A stretch of DNA of 64,000 bases from Mucilaginibacter saanensis (GCF_014200575.1 NZ_JACHBZ010000001.1:682001-746000); one strand, 5' to 3'; counted from the first letter of the stretch, positions 16,033 through 26,094 are shown. Notes: generated by a model not told the origin, from the sequence alone. Translations and numbers: made by a program.

Positions 16033-16341
16033 GTGAATATACTGATAACTGCGGCCAACTCTGCGCCAGCCTACAAACTTAAAAACCAATTAAACAGCGA
16101 TGATATAGTGATGGGCGATTACATGGATCTGCCCGACTTTATGCTGAAACCTGGTAAATTGATTCGGTTGCCTAATCCTGCATCAACAAGTTATACCCAT
16201 GAAATGTTGGCCCTGTGCTTAGATATGGGTATTGAAGTTCTTTACCTGTTTCGTGAGCAGGAAATAGCGTTGTTGTTAAAGGCCGAAACCTTGTTTAATG
16301 AGTACAATATAAAAATCCTTCCGACCGGAAATGAATTATAA
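16033..16341 (+). CDS. Uncharacterised protein of about 102 residues
   Basis: The frame is open from an ATG at 16009, which would overlap the ABC gene by 11 nt. I prefer the GTG at 16033, since VNILITAANSAPAYKL then gives a clean beta-strand start and a 13-nt gap. The start resembles the pre-ATP-grasp or Rossmann-type N-terminus (NILITAANSAPAY), but no ATP-grasp domain follows. It overlaps the next gene by 11 nt, which supports real translation. Function is unknown. Confidence 0.7.
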   Translation: MNILITAANSAPAYKLKNQLNSDDIVMGDYMDLPDFMLKPGKLIRLPNPASTSYTHEMLALCLDMGIEVLYLFREQEIALLLKAETLFNEYNIKILPTGNEL

Positions 16342-16939
16342 GGATATTGATAAGCGCAAGAGCGCTTTCATTTTTGAGCTGGATAACGTGCTTTATCCGC
16401 AAAAAGACTATTTATATCAGGTTTATTACCTGTTTGCCAATTTACTGGAATATACGGAACTGGTTGACGCCAAGGCAACAACCAATCTGATGATTGATAC
16501 GTATGTAGCAGAAGGGGAGCATGCTGTTTTTGATCGCATGGCAGAAAATTTTACCATAGCCGAAAAATACAGGGCTAATTTTGATAACCTGCTTGTCACT
16601 GCCAAATTGCCTTTAAAGCTGCTGTTGTATCAAAATATGCTGAGCCTGTTACAAGAAGTGGTGGTTGACCGGAAGAAGCTTTTTATTGTAACCAACGGCA
16701 ATGTGGAACAACAGGTGAATAAAATTAAACAGATAGAATGGCATGGACTTGAAAAATACCTTACCTGTTATTTTGCCGAAGAAACGGTATCAAAACCTGA
16801 ACCTGATGTACTGCACCTGTTAATGCAGGAGCATAATTTACAGCGAAGGGATATTGTGATGATTGAAAACTCTGAAACCGACCGCTTATGTGCGGAAACG
16901 GTTGGGATAGATTACTTCAACATTGATAAGTTTTTATAA
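16331..16939 (+). CDS. HAD-superfamily-like protein with altered catalytic motifs
   Basis: The 202-residue protein has the HAD fold pattern. Motif I is FELDNVLYP (15-23), where the first Asp, the nucleophile in active HAD enzymes, is Glu16; Asp18 is kept. Motif II is IVTNGN (T121), motif III SKPEPD (K155) and motif IV IENSETD (179-184), where the usual first Asp of the metal site is Glu. Closest in style are haloacid dehalogenase-like phosphatases. With Glu in place of the nucleophile, ordinary phosphatase chemistry is doubtful. It overlaps the upstream unknown gene and is probably in the ABC operon. Confidence 0.85.
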   Translation: MNYKDIDKRKSAFIFELDNVLYPQKDYLYQVYYLFANLLEYTELVDAKATTNLMIDTYVAEGEHAVFDRMAENFTIAEKYRANFDNLLVTAKLPLKLLLYQNMLSLLQEVVVDRKKLFIVTNGNVEQQVNKIKQIEWHGLEKYLTCYFAEETVSKPEPDVLHLLMQEHNLQRRDIVMIENSETDRLCAETVGIDYFNIDKFL

Positions 16940-16992
16940 CGGAGCCTGTAACATACTTAATTATATAGCGTTAACAATCTAAATTGATTTGT

Positions 16993-18558
16993 ATGAAAAA
17001 AATACTTTACCCCATATTGATTTTTTCCTTAGGTATGATAACAGCCTGTAAAAAGGATAAAGGCCCTACTAATAATGGGAACACTGGTGGTAAAACAGAT
17101 ACTACCGCCGCAGTAAAACTTAAGTTAACGCAGGATTCTATTTACTTATACGCACAGGAAATTTATTACTGGAATAGTTTTTTACCTGTTTTTAATATTT
17201 TCAACCCTGAACAATATACCAACGGCAGCACGGATCTGGCTAAATTTACAACCGAGATTGATGCGTACACGCAATTGTCAAAAAATTCGGCAAATCACAA
17301 TTTACCTTATGAGTATGATCCTTTTAATCCGGGCAGTTCAAAATACTCCTTTATTGATGATGGTACCGTAAATGGTGAATTAAATGCCACCAAGGGCGAC
17401 TTCGGGTTTAACTATTTCTATAACACCTATACCGATTTAAGGATAAGTTTGGTGTATCCAAATTCGCCGGCAGCCGCCGCTGGTTTAAAAAGAGGGGATA
17501 AGATCACCTCTATAAATGGAAGTACGGATATTTATATTGTTACCAACCCGAATGATCCCTCAAATGACCCTGCTTATAAATATGTAAGCAATGCTTTAAA
17601 TAGTGGCAGTACCGTTACCCTGAAAGTTACCAATGCAAGCGGTTCTAAAACGGTTACCCTGAACACTAAAACCTATACGGTAAACCCGGTAATTTATGTT
17701 AACACATACCCCCTTACAGGTGGAAAAGTGGCTGGATACATGGTGTTTAATAGTTTTGTTAGCTTAAATAATATTCAGGCCCGGTTAGATTCCGTTTTTT
17801 CTGTTTTTGCGAGCAAAAATGTAACTGATCTGATTATTGATTTGCGTTATAACGGCGGTGGGGATGTAGAAACAAGTTCATATTTGTCAAACCTGATTGC
17901 TCCTTCTGGTGCAAGCGGGACAGTGATGAATACCACTTATTGGACTGCTAATCTGCAGAATGATACTTATCCCTTGTTAAAGAAAAAAATAAGCGAACCT
18001 GCTGGTTGGTTTAAACCGGCAAACCAGGTGGAGAAATTTACTAAAGCGGGCGCGGTAAACGTTAACAGGGTGTTTTTCCTGGTAACTAATAACACGGCAT
18101 CGGCAAGTGAGTTAACTATTAATAATTTAAGGCCCAAAATGAATGTTCAGCTGGTAGGAGATACTACCTATGGCAAACCGGTAGGCTTTTTGTCACAGCT
18201 AACTATTCAGGGGCACTATTTGTATACGCCTGAGTTTGAAACCAAAAATTCATCGGGCCAGGGGGGGTATTATACAGGTATGCCTCCGGGCGGAAGCACT
18301 GCTACAGGAGGTACTTTTGCGGGTAAACAGGATTACGAAGATATAGTGACCGATTTTGGTGATACCAATGAAACCTTACTGCATGATGCTATAACGTATA
18401 TTCAAACAAATGCATATCCGGAAAATACTACATTAAAGGTACAAAGCCTGTCAACCAATGGCACAACGATGTCTTTATATCAACGGAAAGTATTGGCGAT
18501 AAAAACGCAGTCGCACCGATTAAACTCTATGTTTATTAACCTTCAAAAGAAAAAGTAA
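16993..18558 (+). CDS. S41-family (C-terminal processing) peptidase, lipoprotein
   Basis: The ATG at 16993 gives MKKILYPILIFSLGMITACKK, a lipoprotein signal with a lipobox ending in Cys; a TTG 9 nt upstream is a less likely start. A PDZ domain lies at about 140-210 (YPNSPAAAAGLKRGDKITSI). The peptidase domain follows with IIDLRYNGGGDVETSSYL and the serine in TASASELTINNL, then GDTTYGKPVG, where the Lys of the Ser-Lys dyad is expected. It is probably anchored to a membrane facing the periplasm and cuts C-termini of unfolded or specific substrates. The last 50 residues are poorly conserved. Confidence 0.93.
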   Translation: MKKILYPILIFSLGMITACKKDKGPTNNGNTGGKTDTTAAVKLKLTQDSIYLYAQEIYYWNSFLPVFNIFNPEQYTNGSTDLAKFTTEIDAYTQLSKNSANHNLPYEYDPFNPGSSKYSFIDDGTVNGELNATKGDFGFNYFYNTYTDLRISLVYPNSPAAAAGLKRGDKITSINGSTDIYIVTNPNDPSNDPAYKYVSNALNSGSTVTLKVTNASGSKTVTLNTKTYTVNPVIYVNTYPLTGGKVAGYMVFNSFVSLNNIQARLDSVFSVFASKNVTDLIIDLRYNGGGDVETSSYLSNLIAPSGASGTVMNTTYWTANLQNDTYPLLKKKISEPAGWFKPANQVEKFTKAGAVNVNRVFFLVTNNTASASELTINNLRPKMNVQLVGDTTYGKPVGFLSQLTIQGHYLYTPEFETKNSSGQGGYYTGMPPGGSTATGGTFAGKQDYEDIVTDFGDTNETLLHDAITYIQTNAYPENTTLKVQSLSTNGTTMSLYQRKVLAIKTQSHRLNSMFINLQKKK

Positions 18559-18568
18559 GATTTACTGG

Positions 18569-21500
18569 TTAATCAGCCAATTCCCTCAAGTCAACGGGAA
18601 CTACGCGCGATATACCTTGCTCAACCATAGTCACCCCGTAAATTACATCGGTGCTGGCTATGGTTCTTTTATTATGTGACACAATGATAAATTGTGAGTC
18701 CTTGGAGAAAGTACGTATAATGTTATTGAACTTGTCAATATTGGTATCATCAAGCGGCGCATCAACCTCATCAAAAATACAGAATGGTGCTGGTTTAAGT
18801 AAATAGAGCGAAAACAGGATAGCAGTGGCCGTAAGTGTTTTTTCGCCACCGGATAACTGGTTGATGGATAGGGGACGTTTACCCTTTGGTTTGGCTATAA
18901 TGTCAATGTCCGACTCAAGCGGGTGATTAGGGTCGGTAAGCACCAGGTCGCAGGAATCCTCTTCATTAAATAGCGAGCGGAATACTTTAATAAAGTTTTC
19001 GCGTACCATAATAAAGGCCGTCATGAATTTTTCCTTGGCGGTATCGTCAATTTCCTGTATGGTGGCCAGTAATGATGCTTTGGCTTCGCTCAGGTCTTTC
19101 TTTTGTGCCTGTATAAAGGTATAACGTTCATTCATCTCGTTATAAGCCTCCACAGCCATCGGGTTTATGGCTCCAAAATCATCCAGTTGTTTTTTTAGCT
19201 TCTCGGCCTTTTCGCGCAGATCATGCTCACTCTCGTCTGCTGGTGTTTCGGTTTCAGGAAGTTCCTCAATATCAATATTAAACTCAACAGACAGGCGCTC
19301 CTTTAAGGCATTCAGTTCCAGTTTAAGATTATTACGCTCGTCCCTCAGCTCGTTCTCAATAACCTCACTGTTATCCTTTTTACGCCGCAGGGCAGTTATT
19401 TCGTTTTCGTTCTCGGTAATAATGCCGCGCCACTGGTAATATTCCTGTTCGGCCTGTTGAGTGGCTTTTTCCAGGTTTTCTTTTTGCTCATACATTTCCA
19501 ATAAGCCTTCATCAGAGTTATCGGCCTGTTTCAGGTTTTCCTGTATGGCAATTTTTACTTTTTCAAACTCGCCGCTGTTTTGTTTTATCCGGCTTTCCAG
19601 GCTTTCCTGTTGTGTATCGCGGTAATCAAGATCTTTTATTAAGCCAGATACTTTATTTTGCTGTTGATGAAACCGGATATTCTCCTGGTTATACGCGTTT
19701 GACTGTACCGAAACATATTCATTAAGCTCATTAAACGCTGCCTGTTTTTCAATCAACAGCTCGTTTTGTATTTCTTTCTGAGCTTTCAGTTCAATAAGCA
19801 AGGGCTGCAGGGCCAGCATTTCCTCTTTAATAGTGGTAATTTTACGGGCAATATCATCCTTTCGGTTAAGGCTGTTTTCAATAAACGTTTGATATTGTTC
19901 CTGCCGGGTTTTAACCGTAATAAGTTCGGTATTAAGGCGGGTAAGAATTTGCTGCCGTTCATACAACTCAGCGGCCTTTGTTGACGCTTTTAGAGCTGTA
20001 AGCTTGTTTTGTAACTCTTCTGATCTTGTTTTTTGCCCGTTAACCTGGGTTTCAATACCCTTGATCTCTTTGGCTAAATTTTCCAGGTTTTTTGCCCGGC
20101 CAATCCTTTTTCCCTCAAACAATCCTACCGAGCCGCCGGCCATAGTGTGCTTTGACTTATTGAATTTTCCGCTTTTGCCAATTAATACCACGCCATCGGG
20201 CAGGGTAGCATTATTAATTTGCTGGTCTTTATCGTCATCAATCAGGTAAACATCCTTTAATAAATGATTACATAGCCTGGTGTACCGTTTATCAACCTCA
20301 ATTACCTTTAAGGCAGACACGGCACCCGCATTCTCAAAAGCAGGATTGGAGGTAACTACATCGCCGTAATTTTCAAGAATAAAAAAGTGAGCCCTGCCTC
20401 TGGCCGAATTGCTAAGTAAATTGATGGCCTTTATAGCCTCGTCATAGTTTTCAACCACGTAGTGGTTCATGAGAGGCTCCAGGTAGTTTTCAATGGCTAC
20501 ACGGAACTCTTCGCGGCAAAATAGCACATCACTAAATAGCGGTGCATTTTTGGCCCAGTCGGTGTTTTTTTTCAAAAAGCGGATAGACTCCGGAAAGCCC
20601 TCCAGGTTGTCAACCATGCTTTTGGTTAGGTTGTATTCGTTTTGCTTGGCGTCAAGCTTGCGGCTTTCTTTAATAATAGTATCCTTAACCGTTGCAAGCT
20701 CAGCATCGGTATCGGTGATCTGTTCTTTTAGCTTATTTTCCGCATCAAGCGAAAGCTGGTATTCGTCGTCAAGGGTTTCCTTTCGATATTGCAGTTCGGC
20801 AACCACCTGGTTAAAGTGCGAAAGCTCTACCTCCTTATTGGTAGTATCTTCCATATTTCGCTGGCTTTCCTGCTCCAGGGCTTGCTGCTGTATCTGTAAT
20901 ATATCAATGTCCTTTTCAGCCTTATAAGCCTGGTTTTGCAGCCGGGTATTGATATTGGTAAGTTCGTTTAGCTCGTTGCGTGCTGATGATTGCTGCAACC
21001 TGAGTTCATCAACCGCCTCTTTCAAGTCGGCCACACGACTTTGAATGGCCTGCAGTGTTTCGTCTTCCAGTGCTTTTTCTTCAGAGAGGCGTTTAATGTT
21101 ATAGAATACGTGGTTAAGCTGATTTTTATCGCGTTCGAGTTCTTCGCTCAAACGGGCTTCTTTATCCTGCTGAAATTTAAGCTGTTCGTTCTTGATCTTT
21201 TTGTCGCTTTCATAAGCCCTGATCTTGGAAACAAACTCATTAGTGGTTTTTTGTTGAACCGACAGGTTTTTCTCTTTGGTAATGCTATCCAGCTTTTGTT
21301 GCTGCAGGGCTGCCTCCAAGGTATCTATCTGGGCTACAATGCTGCCTTTTTCTGCTTTCTGCTTTTGCTCCTGCTCTTCAATTTTCTTTAACGACTCGCT
21401 GAATGATACAATTCGAAACGAGGCCAGCATAATGCTGAGTGTTTTGTACTGCTCTTTAATGCGGTAATAACGCTCGGTTTTTTTTGCCTGGTTCTCCAGT

Positions 21501-22111
21501 GTTTTTAAATTCTTTTCAATCTCAAAAAGCAGATCCTCCACCCGTTCCAGATCAGCCTCGGTATCTTTCAGTTTACTGAACGTTTGTTTTTTACGCAGTT
21601 TATATTTAGATATGCCCGATGCTTCTTCAAATAAATTACGTCGCGAGCCCTCTTTATTGGTAATGATCTCATCGATCATCCTTAATTCAATAATGGAGTA
21701 GGAATCGGACCCGATGCCGGTATCCAGGAAAAGATCCGTAATATCCTTAAGCCGGCATTGTACATCGTTCAGGCGGTATTCACTTTCGCCGGTGCGGTAT
21801 AATTTCCGGGTTAAAGTAACCTGCGAATAATCAGTAGGAAGAACATTCTTGGTATTGTCAAAAGTAAGGGAAACCTCGGCCAGGTTAGCTGATTTTCGGC
21901 TCTTGGTACCGTTAAAAATAACGTTATCCATTTTCTCTGAGCGGAGCATCCGGGTGCTTTGCTCGCCCAAAACCCAGCGTATAGCATCAACCACATTTGA
22001 TTTTCCGCAACCATTTGGCCCCACAATGGCAGTTACACCTTCATTAAAATTAATGGTGATCTTATCTCCAAAACTTTTAAAGCCCTTGATTTCTAAGCGG
22101 GTAAGCTGCAT
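18569..22111 (-). CDS. smc: Chromosome segregation protein SMC
   Basis: The 1180-residue length matches bacterial SMC. The N-terminal ATPase lobe has Walker A GPNGCGKSN (about 32-40). Two long coiled-coil arms flank a hinge at about 510-670 (for example LFCREEFRVAIENYLEPLMNHYVVENYDEA, with GKSGKFNKSKHTMAGGSVG). The C-terminal lobe has the signature LSGGEKTLTA, Walker B PFCIFDEVDAPLDD and the switch histidine in VSHNKRT. It entraps and organises DNA with ScpA and ScpB, which are not encoded here. It is monocistronic, convergent with the S41 gene, with only 10 bp between the stops. Confidence 0.97.
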   Translation of the reverse strand: MQLTRLEIKGFKSFGDKITINFNEGVTAIVGPNGCGKSNVVDAIRWVLGEQSTRMLRSEKMDNVIFNGTKSRKSANLAEVSLTFDNTKNVLPTDYSQVTLTRKLYRTGESEYRLNDVQCRLKDITDLFLDTGIGSDSYSIIELRMIDEIITNKEGSRRNLFEEASGISKYKLRKKQTFSKLKDTEADLERVEDLLFEIEKNLKTLENQAKKTERYYRIKEQYKTLSIMLASFRIVSFSESLKKIEEQEQKQKAEKGSIVAQIDTLEAALQQQKLDSITKEKNLSVQQKTTNEFVSKIRAYESDKKIKNEQLKFQQDKEARLSEELERDKNQLNHVFYNIKRLSEEKALEDETLQAIQSRVADLKEAVDELRLQQSSARNELNELTNINTRLQNQAYKAEKDIDILQIQQQALEQESQRNMEDTTNKEVELSHFNQVVAELQYRKETLDDEYQLSLDAENKLKEQITDTDAELATVKDTIIKESRKLDAKQNEYNLTKSMVDNLEGFPESIRFLKKNTDWAKNAPLFSDVLFCREEFRVAIENYLEPLMNHYVVENYDEAIKAINLLSNSARGRAHFFILENYGDVVTSNPAFENAGAVSALKVIEVDKRYTRLCNHLLKDVYLIDDDKDQQINNATLPDGVVLIGKSGKFNKSKHTMAGGSVGLFEGKRIGRAKNLENLAKEIKGIETQVNGQKTRSEELQNKLTALKASTKAAELYERQQILTRLNTELITVKTRQEQYQTFIENSLNRKDDIARKITTIKEEMLALQPLLIELKAQKEIQNELLIEKQAAFNELNEYVSVQSNAYNQENIRFHQQQNKVSGLIKDLDYRDTQQESLESRIKQNSGEFEKVKIAIQENLKQADNSDEGLLEMYEQKENLEKATQQAEQEYYQWRGIITENENEITALRRKKDNSEVIENELRDERNNLKLELNALKERLSVEFNIDIEELPETETPADESEHDLREKAEKLKKQLDDFGAINPMAVEAYNEMNERYTFIQAQKKDLSEAKASLLATIQEIDDTAKEKFMTAFIMVRENFIKVFRSLFNEEDSCDLVLTDPNHPLESDIDIIAKPKGKRPLSINQLSGGEKTLTATAILFSLYLLKPAPFCIFDEVDAPLDDTNIDKFNNIIRTFSKDSQFIIVSHNKRTIASTDVIYGVTMVEQGISRVVPVDLRELAD

Positions 22112-22327
22112 TTATATTATTGTGTCCTTACAAAAAATTTAACCTTCAAAGTAATCATAAAAAAATGATTTTATTAAACTTTTTTTGGCGGAGGAGTGGA
22201 AGGGGTAAAAGGTAAAAAGATAAAGGTCTTTTAAAACAGTTAGCAAGTTGAAAGACAAGTAATGAAAACTTACGAAGTTCTTGAAGCTCGGTAAGTTTAA
22301 AAAAAACGCTTAATGGTCTTCTCGCCA

Positions 22328-23113
22328 CTATACACTGATCTCGCCTTTTAAATAAGTAACTGCTTTACCGCTCATCTGTACGCGGTCGCCTTTTAGCTCA
22401 CACCAAAGCTCGCCTCGGCGGGTTGATATCTGGTAAGCATGTAAGCTATTTTTGCCCAACTTTTTGGCCCAGTAAGGGATCAGGTTACAGTGCGCAGAGC
22501 CGGTTACCGGATCTTCAGGGATACCTGCACCGGGGGCAAAAAAACGCGATACAAAATCGGCATTATCACCGGGAGCGGTAACAATTACGCCAACGGTATC
22601 CATTTTTGAGAGTGCGAAGAAATCAGGTGTAATATCTTTTATATCCTGTTCGGTTTCATAAACCAGGAAATAATCCCTTGATCTTAAAAAAGCCACGGGT
22701 TGTTTCTCGCCCAGGGCTTCGGCCAGCCCCATAGGTTGCTCTATCGGTATAGGGGGCCTCGACGGGAAATCCATAGTGTATTTATTACCATTGCGTTTTA
22801 CGGTAAGTAAGCCTGCTTTTACAGTTTCAAAATGCAGTGTATCGCTTTCAAAACCTAATTCGGTAAATAATATATGTGCCGATGCCAGGGTGGCATGGCC
22901 GCAAAGATCTATCTCATACTCGGGCGTAAACCAACGTAACTTATAGCCTTTGGCTGATTTTACAAAAAAAGCGGTTTCGGCCAGATTATTCTCAATAGCT
23001 ATTTTTTGCATCACCGCATCAGGTAACCATTCAGTAAGCGGACAAATGGCAGCAGGGTTGCCACCAAAAAGTTTATCGGTAAATGCATCGGCCTGATAGA
23101 TGGGTATAGTCAT
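22328..23113 (-). CDS. PhzF-family isomerase
   Basis: The 261-residue protein has the diaminopimelate-epimerase-like double fold of PhzF. Recognisable motifs are YQADAFTDKLFGGNPAAICPL at the start (with the GNPA signature), ENNLAETAFF with the catalytic Glu, RWFTPEYEIDLCGHATLASAH, and DPVTGSAHCNLIPYWAKKLGK. Apart from a few phenazine producers, family members are isomerases of unknown substrate, and no phenazine genes are present, so no pathway can be assigned. It stands alone, 115 bp from endonuclease V on the same strand. Confidence 0.93.
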   Translation of the reverse strand: MTIPIYQADAFTDKLFGGNPAAICPLTEWLPDAVMQKIAIENNLAETAFFVKSAKGYKLRWFTPEYEIDLCGHATLASAHILFTELGFESDTLHFETVKAGLLTVKRNGNKYTMDFPSRPPIPIEQPMGLAEALGEKQPVAFLRSRDYFLVYETEQDIKDITPDFFALSKMDTVGVIVTAPGDNADFVSRFFAPGAGIPEDPVTGSAHCNLIPYWAKKLGKNSLHAYQISTRRGELWCELKGDRVQMSGKAVTYLKGEISV

Positions 23114-23228
23114 AAAAAGATATTCTGTTAAGGCTAAATTAAATTTTTATTATTTGGATATTAAATTCAGATACATAACGGAATATCGGTAATAATATTC
23201 GGTTAAAGCATAATTTATTATCAAAAAA

Positions 23229-23933
23229 TTAATTAAACAGTGTGAATTGCTGCCCTGAATTTTGCCCATCATCAATTCTAATTTTATTAACCAGCAGATG
23301 CGCCTGTCGGGTAGGTTCAGGTATACGATAACCGTGAATACAGTTTTTAATGATGTCAACACTTTGCTGCATACTAACCCGGTGCCCTGGCGAAATATAA
23401 ATGGGATTGCAATTGTGTTTGGTGCGTAAGGCAATGCCAATTACCTCGCCTTTATCATACATGGGACTTTGGTCAAATGGTCTGTTGCCGGGTTCGTCAT
23501 ATCTGCCGGTGAGCCGGCTTTTGGCACTGCCTATGGCTGGTGTGTTGGTAATTAAGCCAAAGTGTGTGGCAATGCCCGTTCTGCGCTCATGGGCTATGCC
23601 CTGGCCGTCCAGTACCATGAGATCAGGCTTTGTTTCCAGTTTGTTCCAGGCCTCAAGCAGGGCAGGTACTTCGCGAAAAGCCAACAGGCCCGATATGTAG
23701 GGAAATTTGGTTTTACTGATGGCTGTGGCCGTACCAATCACCTTTAATTCCGGATAACTAAACAATACAATGCCTGCATATACAATATCGGAGTATTTAT
23801 TGAATGAGATATCTGCCCCACCAATAATATGGATAGGTTTATCCAGCGGTTTGATATTTATTTGCCGGCGCAATTCATGCTGATAGGCAATGGCCTGGGC
23901 AGGTGTAAGGTTTTCATAATCGGACGGCTGCAT
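23229..23933 (-). CDS. nfi: Endonuclease V (deoxyinosine 3' endonuclease)
   Basis: The 234-residue protein nicks DNA 3' to deoxyinosine and related lesions. Conserved parts include GGADISFN (catalytic Asp), PYISGLLAFREVPALLEAW (the PYIPGxLxFRE motif that reads the lesion), LMVLDGQGIAHERRTGIATHFG and YISPGHRVSM. In the third motif the DG and H residues for metal binding are intact. No partner genes are close. A repair role fits the general housekeeping nature of this stretch. Confidence 0.95.
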   Translation of the reverse strand: MQPSDYENLTPAQAIAYQHELRRQINIKPLDKPIHIIGGADISFNKYSDIVYAGIVLFSYPELKVIGTATAISKTKFPYISGLLAFREVPALLEAWNKLETKPDLMVLDGQGIAHERRTGIATHFGLITNTPAIGSAKSRLTGRYDEPGNRPFDQSPMYDKGEVIGIALRTKHNCNPIYISPGHRVSMQQSVDIIKNCIHGYRIPEPTRQAHLLVNKIRIDDGQNSGQQFTLFN

Positions 23934-24007
23934 AGCTTTAAAACACAGGAACGTAAGGGTTGTTTGTCTGTATTATAAGAATCCCAAATGTGCCTTAGTA
24001 AAAACGA

Positions 24008-24034
24008 AAAAGCCATCGGTGTAACCGACGGCTT
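24008..24034 (-). terminator. Terminator of sigA
   Basis: An approximately 11-bp stem (AAAGCC...GGCTTT) is followed on the minus strand by TTTTTCGTTTTT. It lies 25 bp past the sigA stop. Confidence 0.8.
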
Positions 24035-24058
24035 TAGTATATATTGTTAAAATTTGGA

Positions 24059-24919
24059 TTAACCTAAGTATGATTTCAGAATTTTGCTTCTGGAGGTATG
24101 ACGTAAACGTTGTAGTGCTTTGTCCTTAATTTGGCGCACACGCTCACGGGTAAGATTGAATTTTTCACCAATCTCTTCTAATGACAGTGGGTGGTTGGTG
24201 CCTAAGCCAAAGAACAACACAATAATTTCACGTTCGCGCTCTGTCAAGGTTGACAGGGAACGTTTGATCTCCTCCGATAATGATTCATTGATCAGTATCG
24301 AATCGGTATTTGGCTCCTGGTTTTCCAGTACATCAAGCAGAGTGTTCTCCTCGCCCTGTACAAACGGAGCGTCCATAGATACATGACGACCTGAGTTACT
24401 CAGTGTGTCAGAAATTTTGTCGACAGTAGTTTCCAGTATATCGGCAAGTTCTTCGGGAGATGGTTCACGTTCGTATTCCTGCTCCAGCTTTGAAAATGCT
24501 TTACTGATCTTGCTTAATGAGCCTACCTGGTTTAACGGTAAACGCACAATACGTGATTGCTCGGCGATAGCCTGCAGTATGGATTGACGGATCCACCATA
24601 CGGCGTATGATATAAATTTAAAACCTTTTGTTTCGTCAAAACGCTTGGCCGCTTTAATTAAACCCAGGTTGCCTTCGTTAATTAAATCACCAAGTGTTAA
24701 GCCCTGGTTTTGGTACTGTTTTGCAACAGACACCACAAAGCGCAGGTTGGTTTTGGTTAAACGTTCCAAAGCCGCCTGGTCACCCTCGCGTATTTTTTGA
24801 GCTAATATTACTTCTTCTTCGGCAGTTATCAGATCAACTTTACCAATCTCGTGAAGATATTTGTCCAGCGATTGTGACTCGCGATTGGTAATGGATTGCG
24901 TTATTTTGAGTTGTCTCAT
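24059..24919 (-). CDS. sigA: RNA polymerase primary sigma factor
   Basis: The 286-residue sigma-70 protein starts [21 protein letters not shown] and lacks region 1.1, as is usual for the Bacteroidota primary sigma factor. Region 1.2 is [20 protein letters not shown], region 2 includes [20 protein letters not shown] and [15 protein letters not shown], and region 4.2 has [20 protein letters not shown]. This protein recognises the TTG/TAnnTTTG promoters noted elsewhere in the window. It is monocistronic with its own promoter and terminator. Confidence 0.95.
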   Translation of the reverse strand: MRQLKITQSITNRESQSLDKYLHEIGKVDLITAEEEVILAQKIREGDQAALERLTKTNLRFVVSVAKQYQNQGLTLGDLINEGNLGLIKAAKRFDETKGFKFISYAVWWIRQSILQAIAEQSRIVRLPLNQVGSLSKISKAFSKLEQEYEREPSPEELADILETTVDKISDTLSNSGRHVSMDAPFVQGEENTLLDVLENQEPNTDSILINESLSEEIKRSLSTLTEREREIIVLFFGLGTNHPLSLEEIGEKFNLTRERVRQIKDKALQRLRHTSRSKILKSYLG

Positions 24920-24963
24920 TTATTTAATAAACCTTCTGTGCTTTCTATTGAGTACAGAACGTG

Positions 24964-24995
24964 CAAAGTTATAAAATTGTTCTAAAAAATTACAA
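24964..24995 (-). promoter_or_regulatory. sigA promoter
   Basis: On the minus strand TAACTTTG (24964-24971) is a perfect -7 box. A TTG (24993-24995) lies 21 bp upstream as -33. The leader would be about 40 nt. Confidence 0.6.
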
Positions 24996-25157
24996 TTGTA
25001 CAATGTATTTTCAAAAAAAATACGTTATATAGCCAATTTGTAATGAGTTGATTATGAGGGTTTAGTAAATTCAATGTAACGATATTGTTCTATTTATTTT
25101 AATTAATTAGTTAAACAGTCAAGCGGTATGGTTTTTGTGGTGTTCTTAAAACACTAT

Positions 25158-25997
25158 CTATAATTCGGTTAATTTAAATACGTCTTTTACCCTGATTCCC
25201 TTCTCGGTTTGCTGCAATGTACAGCATTCATTTATGGGATCATGTTCGAAGTAAAGTACGTAATCTTTTTCTACGGCTTCAGATAAAAATAGTTTCTTTT
25301 CGGTTAGGGTTTTTAGCGGAAACATGTCATACGCCATTACATAGGGGAGGGGTAAATGCCCTACTGATGGCAGCAGATCGGCCATGTAAAGGATGCTTCT
25401 GTTTTTGTAGTTAATTAGTGGCAGCATCATGGCATCGGTGTGTCCGTAAACCAACCGCACACTAAAGTCATTGGTAAACTGCACCCCGTCTTTACTGTCA
25501 ATAAACTGCAGCTGGCCGCTTTGTTGTATTGGCAATATGTTCTCTTTTAAAAAAGACGCTTTTTCACGATCGTTAGGATTTACGGCCCAGTCCCAGTGTT
25601 GTGGATTGCTCCAGTAAACTGCATTTTTAAAAGCGGGGCTCAGATCATCGCTCTTTTTGATTACCGCGCCGCCTACGTGGTCAAAATGTAAATGGGTTAA
25701 AAATATATCGGTAATATCATCCCGGTTAAAACCCAGGGCAGCTAAGGAGCTATCAATGCTGGCATTACCATGTAAATAGTAATGACTAAAAAACTTTTGA
25801 TCCTGTTTGTCGCCTATTCCGGTATCAATTAATATCAAACGGTTCCCGTCTTCGACCAGCAGGCAGCGCATGGCCCAGGTACAAAGATTGTTTTCGTCAG
25901 CAGGGTTGGTTTTATTCCAAATAGTTTTAGGCACAACGCCGAACATGGCTCCGCCATCTAACTTAAAAAAACCGGTATCTATGGTGTGGAGCTTCAT
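25158..25997 (-). CDS. Metallo-beta-lactamase-fold hydrolase
   Basis: The 279-residue protein has the MBL zinc motif THLHFDHVGG in the middle, preceded by LILIDTGIGDK, and the later VYGHTDAMMLPLINY and LYMADLLPS (metal-bridging Asp). This arrangement resembles the lactonase/AttM-like branch of MBL hydrolases, but many functions share it. It has no signal peptide and is likely cytoplasmic. It is a single gene. The ATG at 25995-25997 is 7 nt from a -7 box. Confidence 0.9.
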   Translation of the reverse strand: MKLHTIDTGFFKLDGGAMFGVVPKTIWNKTNPADENNLCTWAMRCLLVEDGNRLILIDTGIGDKQDQKFFSHYYLHGNASIDSSLAALGFNRDDITDIFLTHLHFDHVGGAVIKKSDDLSPAFKNAVYWSNPQHWDWAVNPNDREKASFLKENILPIQQSGQLQFIDSKDGVQFTNDFSVRLVYGHTDAMMLPLINYKNRSILYMADLLPSVGHLPLPYVMAYDMFPLKTLTEKKLFLSEAVEKDYVLYFEHDPINECCTLQQTEKGIRVKDVFKLTEL

Positions 25998-26004
25998 GGT
26001 AAAT

Positions 26005-26012
26005 CAAAATTA
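26005..26012 (-). promoter_or_regulatory. -7 promoter box for the MBL-fold hydrolase gene
   Basis: The minus strand reads TAATTTTG, a TAnnTTTG match, with transcription expected about 4 nt before the ATG. The stretch is AT-rich, so chance occurrence is possible. Confidence 0.4.
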
Positions 26013-26061
26013 AAAATTAAAAAGTCAAAAAGCTTTCAGATGTAATATTAAATAAAAAAAG

Positions 26062-26094
26062 AAAAAGCCGATAGTTTTTAGCTATCGGCTTTTT
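26062..26094 (-). terminator. Terminator of lpdA
   Basis: Stem AAAAAGCCGATAG / CTATCGGCTTTTT (26062-26074 with 26082-26094) has a 7-nt loop. T-runs occur on both strands. It lies 40 bp past the lpdA stop. Confidence 0.88.

Noticed and set aside
20493..21391. Two long plus-strand frames (144 and 133 codons) inside smc
   Set aside because: They lie antisense to the coiled-coil arms, are rich in Ser/Leu/Phe as expected for shadows of Glu/Lys-rich helices, and have no domain.
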